In this document: one piece after another, positions 6,741 through 14,732 of the stretch | How positions within the stretch are numbered: position 1 is the stretch's first letter | How the letters are laid out: every line of letters starts with the position of its first letter | Assembly (NCBI GenBank): GCA_964195485.1 | Contig: CAXMPG010000092.1 | Location: forward strand, 1-18,178 | Direction: 5' to 3' | Length of the DNA: 18,178 bases | DNA from: CAJXZP01 sp964195485 | GTDB taxonomy: Bacteria > Bacteroidota > Bacteroidia > Flavobacteriales_G > Salibacteraceae | The notes under the pieces: generated by a model | Databases searched by the model: none | What the model was told of the DNA's origin: nothing | The model's input: the letters and a program-made list of their open reading frames with translations, nothing else | Translations under genes and position numbers: made by a program

Positions 6741-8855
6741 TTAACTCAAAATCTGATACGTAATGTAACTTAATAAATACGCTAACCCAGTCATGTAGAA
6801 TAATTGCGCAGTTGGTATTAACCAGCTCTTCGTTTCTCGTTTTACAATAGCCAAGGTACTCATACATTGCATCGCTAAAACGTAAAATATAAGTAATGAG
6901 AATGCGGTTGCTGAGGTATAAACCAATTCACCCGTATCTGCATGACGTTCATGACGCATTTGTTCCATTACTGATTCGGCATCACCATCGCTACCTACAC
7001 TATAAATAGTAGCCATCGTACTAATAAATACTTCGCGTGCCGCAAAAGAAGTAATCAATGCAATGCCAATTTTCCAATCAAACCCAAGCGGCTTAATTAC
7101 GGGTTCAATTTCTTTTCCTAAGATTCCAGCATAAGAGCCTTCAATCTTTTTAGAAGCTATAATGTTGTTTAATTCGGTATCCGAAACTTCTTTTTCCGCA
7201 TATTCTGTACGGGTATTTTCTTCAATAACTTCTAATGTATTACCAGGTCCGAAAGAAGCAAGAAACCATAACATCATAGAGATTATCAAGATAATTTTAC
7301 CTGCGTTGGTAATAAACTGACCTACTTTTTGAAATACGGTAATGCTAATGTTTTTCCAGTATGGCATTTTGTAGGTAGGTAGCTCCATCATTAAGAATGA
7401 GCGTTCTTTTGATCTAAGAATTTTTTTCATTACCCAAGCTGAGCCTAAAGCAGCAAACACGCCAAGCATATAAAGGCCCATCATTACCAAACCTTGAAGG
7501 TTGAAAAATCCGCCTACCGTTTTATCGGGTACCGCAAAAGCGACCAATACTGCAAATACAGGAATTCGTGCGGAGCAGCTAATAAATGGCGTGACAAAAA
7601 TGGTTATTAAGCGCTCCTTCCAGTTGCTAATAGTACGCGTAGCCATAATAGCTGGAACGGCACAGGCGGCACCTGAAATGAGTGATACAATGCTACGGCC
7701 GTTTAGTCCGAACTTACGCATTAACGTATCCGATAAAAATACGGCTCTAGACATGTAACCGACTTCTTCCAGTAAAGAAACGAGAATAAATAGGATGGTA
7801 ATTTGAGGAATGAAAATAACGATTCCACCAATTCCAGCCAGAATTCCATCCGTAATAAAGTCGGAAAACAAGCCATCAGGAAGTGCGCTTTTGGTAGCGT
7901 CAATAACCCAAGTCATTCCGCTGTCAATTAAATCCATGGGGTAATTTGCCCATGCAAAAATGGCTTGGAAAATAACGAATAGGGTAGTGATGAAAATCAA
8001 ACTTCCCCAAAACGGATGCGTTAAAACTTTATCGGCTTTACCCGTATTGGTTTCCGCATCACCTCCCAAGTCTACAATCATAGATTCCATGATGGGATGC
8101 AGTTGGTCATAACGCGCCATGAGTTCTTCAAACTGTAAGCCAATGCTTTTAAAGTTTAATTGTTCTACCAATTCGTCTAAAATCTTAGTCTCTTTGGCGC
8201 CAATGAAATCAAGCTTATGATAATTATGAGCCGTTAAAAGTGCGCGGTAATTGTTATCAAAACCAAATATTTCTTTTACCTCTTGCTCTACTTCATAGGC
8301 AAAAGGTTCTACGTTTAGGAATGGCTCTGAATTCACGCCTTCCATTTGTAATATTACGGCTCCAATTTCTTTTGTTCCTTCTCCAGTACGCCCATTAACA
8401 CGTACCACAGGTATTCCAAGGCTCTGCGCTAATTTGGCTTCGTTACAGGTTTTACCTTCGCTATGCGCAACATCAATCATGTTGAGCAATAGGATAATGG
8501 GCATGCCGAAATCCATGATTTGTGTAAGCAATACCAAATGCCTTTCTAGGTTGTTGGCATCCGCTACATAAAGCACTAAATCTGGATAAGAATTAGAATT
8601 TTTGTCCAGTAAAGTTTCTAAGACAATTTGCTCATCGTTAGAGTTTGGGTATAGACTATATGTTCCTGGAAGGTCTGTAATGACCGCTTTTTCTTTATTT
8701 GGGAGTATGTAAGTCCCCGAAATCCGGTCTACCGTAACACCAGGAAAGTTCCCTACCGTTTGATTTAATCCAGTAAGACGGTTAAAAACCGAAGTTTTAC
8801 CGGCATTTGGATTACCAATTAATGCAATTTTTAAAGTCTCTTCGTTGGTTCCCAT
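6741..8855 (-). CDS. feoB: Ferrous iron transporter FeoB
   Basis: A full-length, 704-residue inner-membrane transporter that takes up Fe(II), linked to GTP hydrolysis in its cytosolic N-terminal G domain. G1 is GNPNAGKT (14-21), G3 DLPG (61-64), G4 NMID (125-128). A helical regulatory region (about 170-275) leads to the membrane part with two Gate domains. Hallmarks there are EEVGYMSRAVFL (363-374), SGAACAVPAIMATR (394-407, C398), SCSARIP (426-432, C427) and FAAREVFIST (604-613); C664 is in the last region. It starts with an ATG at 8853-8855, 3 nt after the FeoA stop. Unlike many Bacteroidota versions it is not fused to FeoA. No FeoC is seen. Confidence 0.97.
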   Translation of the reverse strand: MGTNEETLKIALIGNPNAGKTSVFNRLTGLNQTVGNFPGVTVDRISGTYILPNKEKAVITDLPGTYSLYPNSNDEQIVLETLLDKNSNSYPDLVLYVADANNLERHLVLLTQIMDFGMPIILLLNMIDVAHSEGKTCNEAKLAQSLGIPVVRVNGRTGEGTKEIGAVILQMEGVNSEPFLNVEPFAYEVEQEVKEIFGFDNNYRALLTAHNYHKLDFIGAKETKILDELVEQLNFKSIGLQFEELMARYDQLHPIMESMIVDLGGDAETNTGKADKVLTHPFWGSLIFITTLFVIFQAIFAWANYPMDLIDSGMTWVIDATKSALPDGLFSDFITDGILAGIGGIVIFIPQITILFILVSLLEEVGYMSRAVFLSDTLMRKFGLNGRSIVSLISGAACAVPAIMATRTISNWKERLITIFVTPFISCSARIPVFAVLVAFAVPDKTVGGFFNLQGLVMMGLYMLGVFAALGSAWVMKKILRSKERSFLMMELPTYKMPYWKNISITVFQKVGQFITNAGKIILIISMMLWFLASFGPGNTLEVIEENTRTEYAEKEVSDTELNNIIASKKIEGSYAGILGKEIEPVIKPLGFDWKIGIALITSFAAREVFISTMATIYSVGSDGDAESVMEQMRHERHADTGELVYTSATAFSLLIFYVLAMQCMSTLAIVKRETKSWLIPTAQLFYMTGLAYLLSYITYQILS

Positions 8856-8858
8856 CGC

Positions 8859-9101
8859 TTAAAACTTTAGAAATATTTGTGCCGCTTCTTCTCTTCGAAG
8901 AGCAAATGCATTTCCATTAATCCGTAAATACATTGTTCCTCCTGCAGGCCCTTTTCTAATTAACCGAATTGGGGACTTTGGAAGACAGCCAATCTCAATA
9001 AATTTCGCTGAAATTTTTTCGTTCTCAAACGACTTAATAACACTAGATTCTCCTGGTTTTAAGTCGGTTGCTCTACGCTGATATGTATTCGAGGTGCTCA
9101 A
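8859..9101 (-). CDS. feoA: FeoA, ferrous iron transport accessory protein
   Basis: A small SH3-like cytoplasmic protein thought to bind FeoB and tune its activity. The domain runs from ATDLKPGESSVIKSF through FIEIGCLPKSPIRLI and ends with the conserved ALRREEAAQIFL, as in classic FeoA. The frame has no ATG at its front. The TTG at 9099-9101 gives 80 residues and starts 10 nt after the receptor stop. An earlier TTG at 9126-9128 would give 89 residues and overlap the receptor by 17 nt, but its extra residues (MGFNFRHHL) resemble nothing in the family, so I prefer the shorter form. It sits 3 nt before FeoB. Function is certain from sequence and context; the exact start is not. Confidence 0.9.
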   Translation of the reverse strand: MSTSNTYQRRATDLKPGESSVIKSFENEKISAKFIEIGCLPKSPIRLIRKGPAGGTMYLRINGNAFALRREEAAQIFLKF

Positions 9102-9111
9102 TAAATGATGT

Positions 9112-11376
9112 CTAAAATTGAAGCCCAAGTTTAAGGAATAAAACTCTACCAGGCGCTATTGGTCTGGTACCATTTGACCCTCCGTGTGAACCACCGGTAT
9201 CAGTAGTAGAAATATTAGTTACATCTAAAATATTTTTCACTCCTAAGCCTACTACTAAACGGTCTTTCCACATTTTTTTATTAGCGGTAAAATCGAGTAA
9301 GCTATAGCTACCTAAGAAATTTTGTTCTAGATTGTTGTCTTCATTTACAATGACTTGAGGAACTTCTCCAGCGTATTTGTAAAACAAGGAAATGTCCAGT
9401 TTTGATTCTTTAAAAGCGTAAGTAAGAGATGAGGTTAATTGCGGACTATAGGCGATAGCTAATTTGTTTTCCGTTCCAGAAATACTGTTTTGGATTCCGG
9501 TATAAGAAAACCCAATACTTGATTTAAGGTGGCCAATGGTGTATTCCCCCTCGGTATTAAAACCTAAAGACAATGCATTATCTACGTTGGCGTATTCATA
9601 TTTGGTGGCTGTTACTTGCGCTAAGGTGATTTTGTTTTCTATTTGGTTATAAAAAACGCCAAATTTGAATTTAAACATTCTTCCTTTTTTGAACTTGGTA
9701 TACGTGTAATTTACAGAAGTATGAATAGCAGTTTCGGCTTGTAAATCATTGTTTCCGTGAATGTCGTGATTGATATCTACAAAATCCATATAGAGTTCTT
9801 TTACCGATGGCGCTCTGAATCCACGGGCAATAGAACCACGTAGCGACATAGATGGTTTTAGTTGAAATTTAGCATATAATGACGGTACTACAGGCGCACC
9901 ATATTTAGTATTATAACTCATTCTAACTCCTGGTCTAACCGTCCATTTAAGGGTAGGTTGCCATTCCACACTTAAGAAACCAGCATAGTCGCCAATGCTT
10001 TGTTCATTATCTAATATACGTGCTCCTTTTACGGTTTCATGATTTAAGTCTGCCCCAATTTGGTAACGCCAATTTTTGTCTCTTGGGGCTCCAGTAAAGG
10101 TGCTGCGCATCATTTTTAAATCGGTAAAAGTGGTGTCGTTTGCTCCAGCCGTTGGGTTAGGAATAGAACTCACTCCCGTTAAATCTGTGAGGTAAGATAG
10201 TTTTTGGCGTTGGTAAATGTTGTAAGCCGCAATAACTTGTAGTTTATTAACGGTGTCAATTTTTAAATCGATTGTTACACTATTATCTAATCTTTGGGTA
10301 ATGTATTTGTCGTCAAAAGCCACTTCGCTATATGGTCCGCGAGGATTTCCTTTATTGGTTATGGTTTCATCAAACCCACTAAAATTATAGAGAATCGTAC
10401 CGTTTTTAATTTTACGACCGTATTTTATTCCTCCTAAGTATTGGGTTCTAGGTTTCCATAATTTCACACGACCTGAATCTGCGTTTGGCTCTGGATTTCT
10501 CCAAGTAGGATCACCAATATTCCATCCATCAAAGTAATTCCGCGTAAACGTGATAGCGCCAAAATTCTTTCCTTTGCTTAGTCCAACGCGTCCATTCACA
10601 TTATGCGTACCGATGTTTTCACTATAGTATTTGGCGTTAACAGAAACCGGCTTAATAGATTCTTTTTTCGTGATTAAGTTAATGGTGCCTGCTAATGCAT
10701 TACTCCCGTAAGAAACAGAAAGCGGACCTTCCACAACTTCAATTCGTTCAATGTCGTTAAGGTTAATTTGGCTTAAATCAATGCTTCCGTTCAAACGGCC
10801 AACCATTGGTACACCATCGACTAATATTTTTACATTTTCGCCCGATAGGCCTTGAATACTGATGCTACTTCCTAAAATTCCGTCTTGCGAAATATTCATG
10901 TTTAACTCTCTCGCCAAAACTTGATCAAGCGAAACGGCATTTAAAGCGTCAATTTTATCTCTAGAAATAAGGGTGATTTTGTGAATGGCTTTTTCAGGGC
11001 TAGATTCTGAAAACTGTCCGGTGACCACCACTTGTTTAAGTACTTCAGCACTTTCTGACAATTTTACTTTAATGTTTTCTCCTTGGGCAACGGTATCATC
11101 AAGAATGTTAAACCCAATATAGGTGATGTGGATTGAAAGCAAGGTTCCCCAATTTTTGTTTACTGGAAAAGCGGCAACACCATTCATATCGGTAAGAATA
11201 ACTGTTGTTTCGCCAGTAGAAAGACTGGTGAAATGAACGTGTGCAGCGGGTAGGGGTTCGTTAAATGTTTTATCAATTACAATCACTTTTGTTTCTTGTC
11301 CAGTAAGGTGTAGAAACAAGAATGTCATTCCTAAAATAAGAATGACTTTTTGTACTATGTTAGATTGTAAAATCAA
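9112..11376 (-). CDS. TonB-dependent outer membrane receptor, haem-receptor-like
   Basis: A 754-residue receptor. The signal peptide (about 1-26) precedes a carboxypeptidase-regulatory-like domain (about 28-108), a TonB-box-like KQVVVTG (114-120), a plug (about 122-240) with LVDGVP (185-190) and VEGPLSVSYGSNALAGTINLITK (215-237), and a 22-strand type barrel ending in the terminal phenylalanine F754. Haem receptors such as HmuR and HemR carry a histidine between FRAP and NPNL motifs; here FRAP is at 520-523, an NPNL-like NNDL at 542-545, and H537 and H540 lie between. The C-terminal loop GGSHGGSNG is also His/Gly-rich. The start is a TTG at 11374-11376; an in-frame stop lies 9 nt upstream, and the next ATG would cut the signal peptide. 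It is followed by feoA. Confidence 0.9.
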   Translation of the reverse strand: MILQSNIVQKVILILGMTFLFLHLTGQETKVIVIDKTFNEPLPAAHVHFTSLSTGETTVILTDMNGVAAFPVNKNWGTLLSIHITYIGFNILDDTVAQGENIKVKLSESAEVLKQVVVTGQFSESSPEKAIHKITLISRDKIDALNAVSLDQVLARELNMNISQDGILGSSISIQGLSGENVKILVDGVPMVGRLNGSIDLSQINLNDIERIEVVEGPLSVSYGSNALAGTINLITKKESIKPVSVNAKYYSENIGTHNVNGRVGLSKGKNFGAITFTRNYFDGWNIGDPTWRNPEPNADSGRVKLWKPRTQYLGGIKYGRKIKNGTILYNFSGFDETITNKGNPRGPYSEVAFDDKYITQRLDNSVTIDLKIDTVNKLQVIAAYNIYQRQKLSYLTDLTGVSSIPNPTAGANDTTFTDLKMMRSTFTGAPRDKNWRYQIGADLNHETVKGARILDNEQSIGDYAGFLSVEWQPTLKWTVRPGVRMSYNTKYGAPVVPSLYAKFQLKPSMSLRGSIARGFRAPSVKELYMDFVDINHDIHGNNDLQAETAIHTSVNYTYTKFKKGRMFKFKFGVFYNQIENKITLAQVTATKYEYANVDNALSLGFNTEGEYTIGHLKSSIGFSYTGIQNSISGTENKLAIAYSPQLTSSLTYAFKESKLDISLFYKYAGEVPQVIVNEDNNLEQNFLGSYSLLDFTANKKMWKDRLVVGLGVKNILDVTNISTTDTGGSHGGSNGTRPIAPGRVLFLKLGLQF

Positions 11377-11385
11377 TGTGTGAAA

Positions 11386-11422
11386 TTAAAAAGAGGTGTC
11401 CTCCCCGATATAAGGGAGGACA
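11386..11422 (-). terminator. Terminator-like hairpin between HmuY-like gene and receptor gene
   Basis: TGTCCTCCC (11397-11405) and GGGAGGACA (11414-11422) form a perfect 9-bp GC-rich stem with an 8-nt loop. In the minus direction it is followed by CCTCTTTTT. This is the form of an intrinsic terminator, placed between two genes whose functions belong together, so it may attenuate rather than fully stop transcription. Confidence 0.65.
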
Positions 11423-11443
11423 TTCTCTTCGTTATTATTATTG

Positions 11444-12682
11444 TTATTTAACAATGAGTTGTTTTACAACTGCATTTTTGTCATTACCAATACGTACTAA
11501 GTACATTCCTTTTTGCCAGTCAGAAACTGATATTTGGGTATTTGTACTTCCTAATACAGAAATGTTTTGTGTGTAAACCACAGAACCAGTTAACGAATAA
11601 ACAGTAACCATTAAATCGTTTTGAGCAGTTTCACTTTCAATACTTACGGTGAAGTTTTGGATTGCTGGATTTGGATAAACGCTAACACTATTCACTGCTA
11701 GTTGGCTTTTCTCTACACTTAAAGCACCCACTTGTGTGGTATTAAAATAAACGTTTCCAGTAGCTGAACCATCAAAACCCGTATACGTTAACTGCCATAC
11801 TATTTCGTTGGTGTCTGAAATGAAATAGGTTAAACTGTCTACGATGTCATAAGCAAATGTGCCCATATTAAAGCTTTTCCAGTCTCCGCCAATAGTACCA
11901 ATATCTGTGGTGTAATCGTGGCCAAACCAACCTGTGGTAACTAAGTCAACATCTCTTGCTTCTGCAACAGTACGACCATCGTTCATTAAAACTCCAGTCA
12001 CTTTATAAAAGCCTCCTTGAGGTTGTAATTGGTTGTATTTTGTAAATACAATATCCCAATCTTTTTGTGCGGGCTCTAAATCAAGAATAGCATCGGTAGT
12101 TAATGAATAATAAACGTGCTTTTTAGTAGTGTAAGCTAGCTTATTAATTAATCCAGTGGTTTCGTTACTACCGTCAATGTTGGCATAGATAAAAGACATA
12201 GTACCATCGGTTGCCATAGCTCCCATTTTGATTTTTTTGAATGAACCATCTGTAAGTTCAATAATGTAGATGCTATCACCATAAACTTCGTGAGTGGTAG
12301 AATTGTATACTCCCCATCCGTAATCTGGATGAGAAACGTTAGCGTTTGCAAAAGCGGTTACTGTCCAAGACGTGTCACTATTAAAGCGAGGAGTCCAGTT
12401 TTGTAATCCATTAGTGTCAATAGTATTCCAAGCTGCGGTATCTCCATTTGGATATAAATAAAGAGCTACTCCAAAACCGTCATTAATACGGATGTCGGTA
12501 TTAAATCCTCCGATTCCAAAAGCGATGTCCCAAGAAGTATTGTTAGATGTCTGTACTTCCCCATTTGCGAAACTGTACCACACTTGATTCGTGTAGCCGG
12601 GTCCATATGAAATAGAATCAGCTTGCGAAAAGCCAATTAATGGAAGTAAAATGGTCATTATAAACGGTATTATTCTTTTCAT
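11444..12682 (-). CDS. HmuY-like protein with T9SS type A sorting domain
   Basis: A 412-residue exported protein. The ATG at 12680-12682 is chosen because it begins the signal peptide MKRIIPFIMTILLPLIGFSQA; a longer reading uses GTG and adds 18 residues. The HmuY-type body shows SWDIAFGIGGFNTDIRIN (50-67), KDWDIVFTKY (207-216) and KVTGVLMN (227-234). Histidines include H118, H131 and H189. From about 325 a Por secretion-system sorting domain follows: VYPNPAIQNFTV (335-346), a central strand region, and GMYLVRIGNDKNAVVKQLIVK at the end. It should be exported by T9SS and anchored or released at the surface, where it could capture haem for the receptor encoded next. It is the first gene of the iron locus. 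Haem as ligand is inferred. Confidence 0.85.
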   Translation of the reverse strand: MKRIIPFIMTILLPLIGFSQADSISYGPGYTNQVWYSFANGEVQTSNNTSWDIAFGIGGFNTDIRINDGFGVALYLYPNGDTAAWNTIDTNGLQNWTPRFNSDTSWTVTAFANANVSHPDYGWGVYNSTTHEVYGDSIYIIELTDGSFKKIKMGAMATDGTMSFIYANIDGSNETTGLINKLAYTTKKHVYYSLTTDAILDLEPAQKDWDIVFTKYNQLQPQGGFYKVTGVLMNDGRTVAEARDVDLVTTGWFGHDYTTDIGTIGGDWKSFNMGTFAYDIVDSLTYFISDTNEIVWQLTYTGFDGSATGNVYFNTTQVGALSVEKSQLAVNSVSVYPNPAIQNFTVSIESETAQNDLMVTVYSLTGSVVYTQNISVLGSTNTQISVSDWQKGMYLVRIGNDKNAVVKQLIVK

Positions 12683-12782
12683 GTTATGATGTTTTATTAG
12701 TTTTAATTTCTTGGACAAAGGAATGAATAGAATCACTTATCACCTGTCATAAGATCGTCACAAAAAGACCTCGAATTGTATG

Positions 12783-12841
12783 ATTATTGTCAGAATTAAA
12801 CCTGATGAAAGTATAGTTTGCCTTATATTAATGTCAATAAT
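12783..12841. promoter_or_regulatory. Inverted repeat in divergent intergenic region
   Basis: ATTATTG (12783-12789) and CAATAAT (12835-12841) are exact inverted copies, and AATTAA/TTAAT next to them extends the symmetry with gaps. The pair lies between the divergent HmuY-like and ribF genes, where control sites for the iron locus are expected. I see no clear Fur-type box. It may be chance in AT-rich DNA. Confidence 0.2.
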
Positions 12842-12893
12842 AAGCGGTGCGTTTTTGGTTAAAATTGGTCACCCTTTGTTTCATCTCAAATGT

Positions 12894-12901
12894 TAGTTTT
12901 G
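12894..12901 (+). promoter_or_regulatory. Bacteroidota -7 box for ribF (TAGTTTTG)
   Basis: TAGTTTTG matches TAnnTTTG and lies 21 nt before the TTG start of ribF. A TTG at 12876-12878 could be the -33 element, although the 15-nt spacer is shorter than usual. Confidence 0.45.
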
Positions 12902-12922
12902 TAGCAATTAAAAAATTGATTT

Positions 12923-13852
12923 TTGAAAGTATATTACGGTATTGATGATTTTGTTCCGCCTGCCTATCCAGTAGTTACTACGGGTACATTTGATGGGGTT
13001 CATTGCGGACATATGGAACTATTGAACCGGATTAAAACGCTGGCAAAAAATCATAATGGAGAAACGGTTGTCGTGACTTTTAATCCGCACCCTAGAACGG
13101 TTATTCATCCAGATGTACAGATTAAATTAATCCATACGATAGAGGAGAAGATTGCACGGTTAGAGAAAGCCGGAGTAGATCACTTTGTGATAATTCCTTT
13201 TACTAAGGCGTTTTCCAGAACCACATCTACTTCTTTTGTACGAGATATTTTGATACTCCAATTACAAACCAAATTATTGGTTATTGGATATGATCATCAG
13301 TTTGGAAGAAACAGAGAAGGCACGGTATCTGATTTAGCAGAATATGCGGTAACCTATGGTTTTGAGATTGAACAAATTGAAGCGCAGACTTTCGAAGACA
13401 TTAATATTAGTAGTACCAAAATTAGGAAAGCATTGGAGGAAGGTGATTTTGAAACTGCTAATCAGTTTTTAGGGTACGATTTCATGCTTACTGGAACCGT
13501 AGTTCACGGAAATAAATTAGGGAAATCAATTGGGTATCCTACTGCGAATATTGATGTGAGAAATGAACACAAACTTATTCCTGCGAACGGGGTCTATGCT
13601 GTAGAGGTAGAAATACAAGGAGAGAATTTTGGTGGAATGCTAAATATTGGTTCAAAGCCAACAGTAAGTAGTGAGCAAGAGCAAAGTATTGAGGTTCATG
13701 TTTTTGAATTCGAAAAAGATGTTTACGGAGAAGAAATTAAAGTAAATTTTAAGAAGCGAATTAGAAGTGAACGTAAGTTTAAAAATGTAAAAGCGTTAAC
13801 CACTCAATTAGGAGTAGATAAATTAAGTGCGCTGGAAATCTTGAATAAATGA
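12923..13852 (+). CDS. ribF: Bifunctional riboflavin kinase / FAD synthetase
   Basis: A 309-residue cytoplasmic enzyme that phosphorylates riboflavin to FMN and adenylates FMN to FAD. The N-terminal FAD synthetase domain has GTFDGVHCGH (21-30), NPHPR (54-58) and ISSTKIR (162-168). The C-terminal flavokinase domain (about 185-305) has KLGKSIGYPTANI (198-210), NGVY (222-225) and NIGSKPT (241-247). Its length is normal for the family. The start is a TTG at 12923-12925, which gives the expected beginning MKVYYGIDDF; no better ATG exists. Its stop overlaps the ATG of the next gene (ATGA, 13849-13852). Confidence 0.96.
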   Translation: MKVYYGIDDFVPPAYPVVTTGTFDGVHCGHMELLNRIKTLAKNHNGETVVVTFNPHPRTVIHPDVQIKLIHTIEEKIARLEKAGVDHFVIIPFTKAFSRTTSTSFVRDILILQLQTKLLVIGYDHQFGRNREGTVSDLAEYAVTYGFEIEQIEAQTFEDINISSTKIRKALEEGDFETANQFLGYDFMLTGTVVHGNKLGKSIGYPTANIDVRNEHKLIPANGVYAVEVEIQGENFGGMLNIGSKPTVSSEQEQSIEVHVFEFEKDVYGEEIKVNFKKRIRSERKFKNVKALTTQLGVDKLSALEILNK

Positions 13853-14418
13853 AGCGTTTGATTCTCTTTTTAGTGGTGTTTTCTAATATGGTGTTTGCGC
13901 AAGAGGATAGCACGTATACAAGCTTAGAAGAGGCCGTAAAAGCAGGGCTTGGAGTTAAGGTGCTCCTTTTGAAGAAGCAAAAATGGAGTGAATTCCCTAA
14001 AGAAATACTTCAACTTAAGAACCTAGAGATATTAGATTTAAGCAAGAATAAAATCACGATTATTCCTACGGAAATAAAAAACCTGACCAAGTTAAGAGAG
14101 TTGAATTTAAGTAGGAATTTGATTGATAGTTTACCTTCAGAAATAGGGGGGTTACCGCAATTGTCGCATTTAGAATTACATCATAATTCATTTAGGTATT
14201 TGCCATCCAGTATCGGAGATCTTAAAAATCTAACCTATTTAAATCTTGATTTCACGAATTTGAAGAGTGTTCCTGATGCGTTAGGTGGATGTCGGAAATT
14301 AAGTTTTTTGAATATTCGTCATTCGTATGTTACGCCAGAAAATGCAAAGCGCATAAGAGATTTATTACCGCATGATTGCGTAAAACTATTACCGTTAGAG
14401 TGTAAATGTAATTCTTAA
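13849..14418 (+). CDS. Secreted leucine-rich-repeat protein
   Basis: A 189-residue exported protein. The signal peptide MKRLILFLVVFSNMVFA (1-17) is followed by five or more 23-residue leucine-rich repeats of the pattern LxxLxLxxNxIxxLPxEIxxLxx at about 35-57, 58-80, 81-103, 104-126 and 127-149, then a short cap with three cysteines near the end (C177, C185, C187). LRRs of this kind bind other proteins; no partner can be named. It has no T9SS domain or membrane anchor. Its ATG overlaps the ribF stop by 4 nt, so the two are translationally coupled, though a functional link to flavin synthesis is not obvious. Confidence 0.85.
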   Translation: MKRLILFLVVFSNMVFAQEDSTYTSLEEAVKAGLGVKVLLLKKQKWSEFPKEILQLKNLEILDLSKNKITIIPTEIKNLTKLRELNLSRNLIDSLPSEIGGLPQLSHLELHHNSFRYLPSSIGDLKNLTYLNLDFTNLKSVPDALGGCRKLSFLNIRHSYVTPENAKRIRDLLPHDCVKLLPLECKCNS

Positions 14419-14430
14419 AATTGAAATACT

Positions 14431-14676
14431 ATGAAAGTATCTATTGACATAAGCATGTACCCATTAAATCCAGATTATAAGCCATCTATTAAAGCGTTTA
14501 TTGCTGGGATAAATTCGTATTCTGAAATCACTTCACAAGAAAATAATATGAGTACCCAAGTTTTTGGGGAGTACCGTGATGTGATGCGTATTGTTACTGA
14601 TGAAATTGAAAAAGCATCAGGTGATGAGCCTAAAGTTGTTTTTGTAATGAAGTTGATTCCGTTTGATTTAAGCTAG
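14431..14676 (+). CDS. Thiamine-binding protein, MTH1187/YkoF-like family
   Basis: An 81-residue protein covering one complete ferredoxin-like domain of the MTH1187/YkoF family. The family pattern is visible as VSIDISMYPL (3-12), a helix with IKAFIAGI, the motif NNMSTQVFGEY (38-48) and the closing strand VVFVMKLIPF. Some members bind thiamine or its precursor, but many are unassigned, so a ligand is only suggested. It begins with an ATG 12 nt after the LRR gene and ends the plus-strand operon; a bidirectional terminator follows at once. Confidence 0.82.
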   Translation: MKVSIDISMYPLNPDYKPSIKAFIAGINSYSEITSQENNMSTQVFGEYRDVMRIVTDEIEKASGDEPKVVFVMKLIPFDLS

Positions 14677-14678
14677 TT

Positions 14679-14732
14679 TTTTTGATGGCTTTGCGTGAGA
14701 TAAAATACGCGCATCAAAAAGTGTTTTTTTTT
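14679..14732. terminator. Bidirectional intrinsic terminator
   Basis: TTTTTGATG (14679-14687) pairs with CATCAAAAA (14712-14720), and an inner GCGT/ACGC (14693-14696 with 14707-14710) continues the stem. A run of T follows on the plus strand (14724-14732) and another on the minus strand through 14677-14683. It lies between two converging operons and can end both. Confidence 0.8.

Noticed and set aside
12148..12351. Second minus-strand frame inside the HmuY-like gene
   Set aside because: Out of frame with the real gene, with no signal or domain of its own; no sign of a frameshift in the host gene.
12683..12922. Fur-type iron box before the iron locus
   Set aside because: I looked for a repeated GATAAT-like pattern; only a loose ATTATTG/CAATAAT pair is seen, which is too weak to call.
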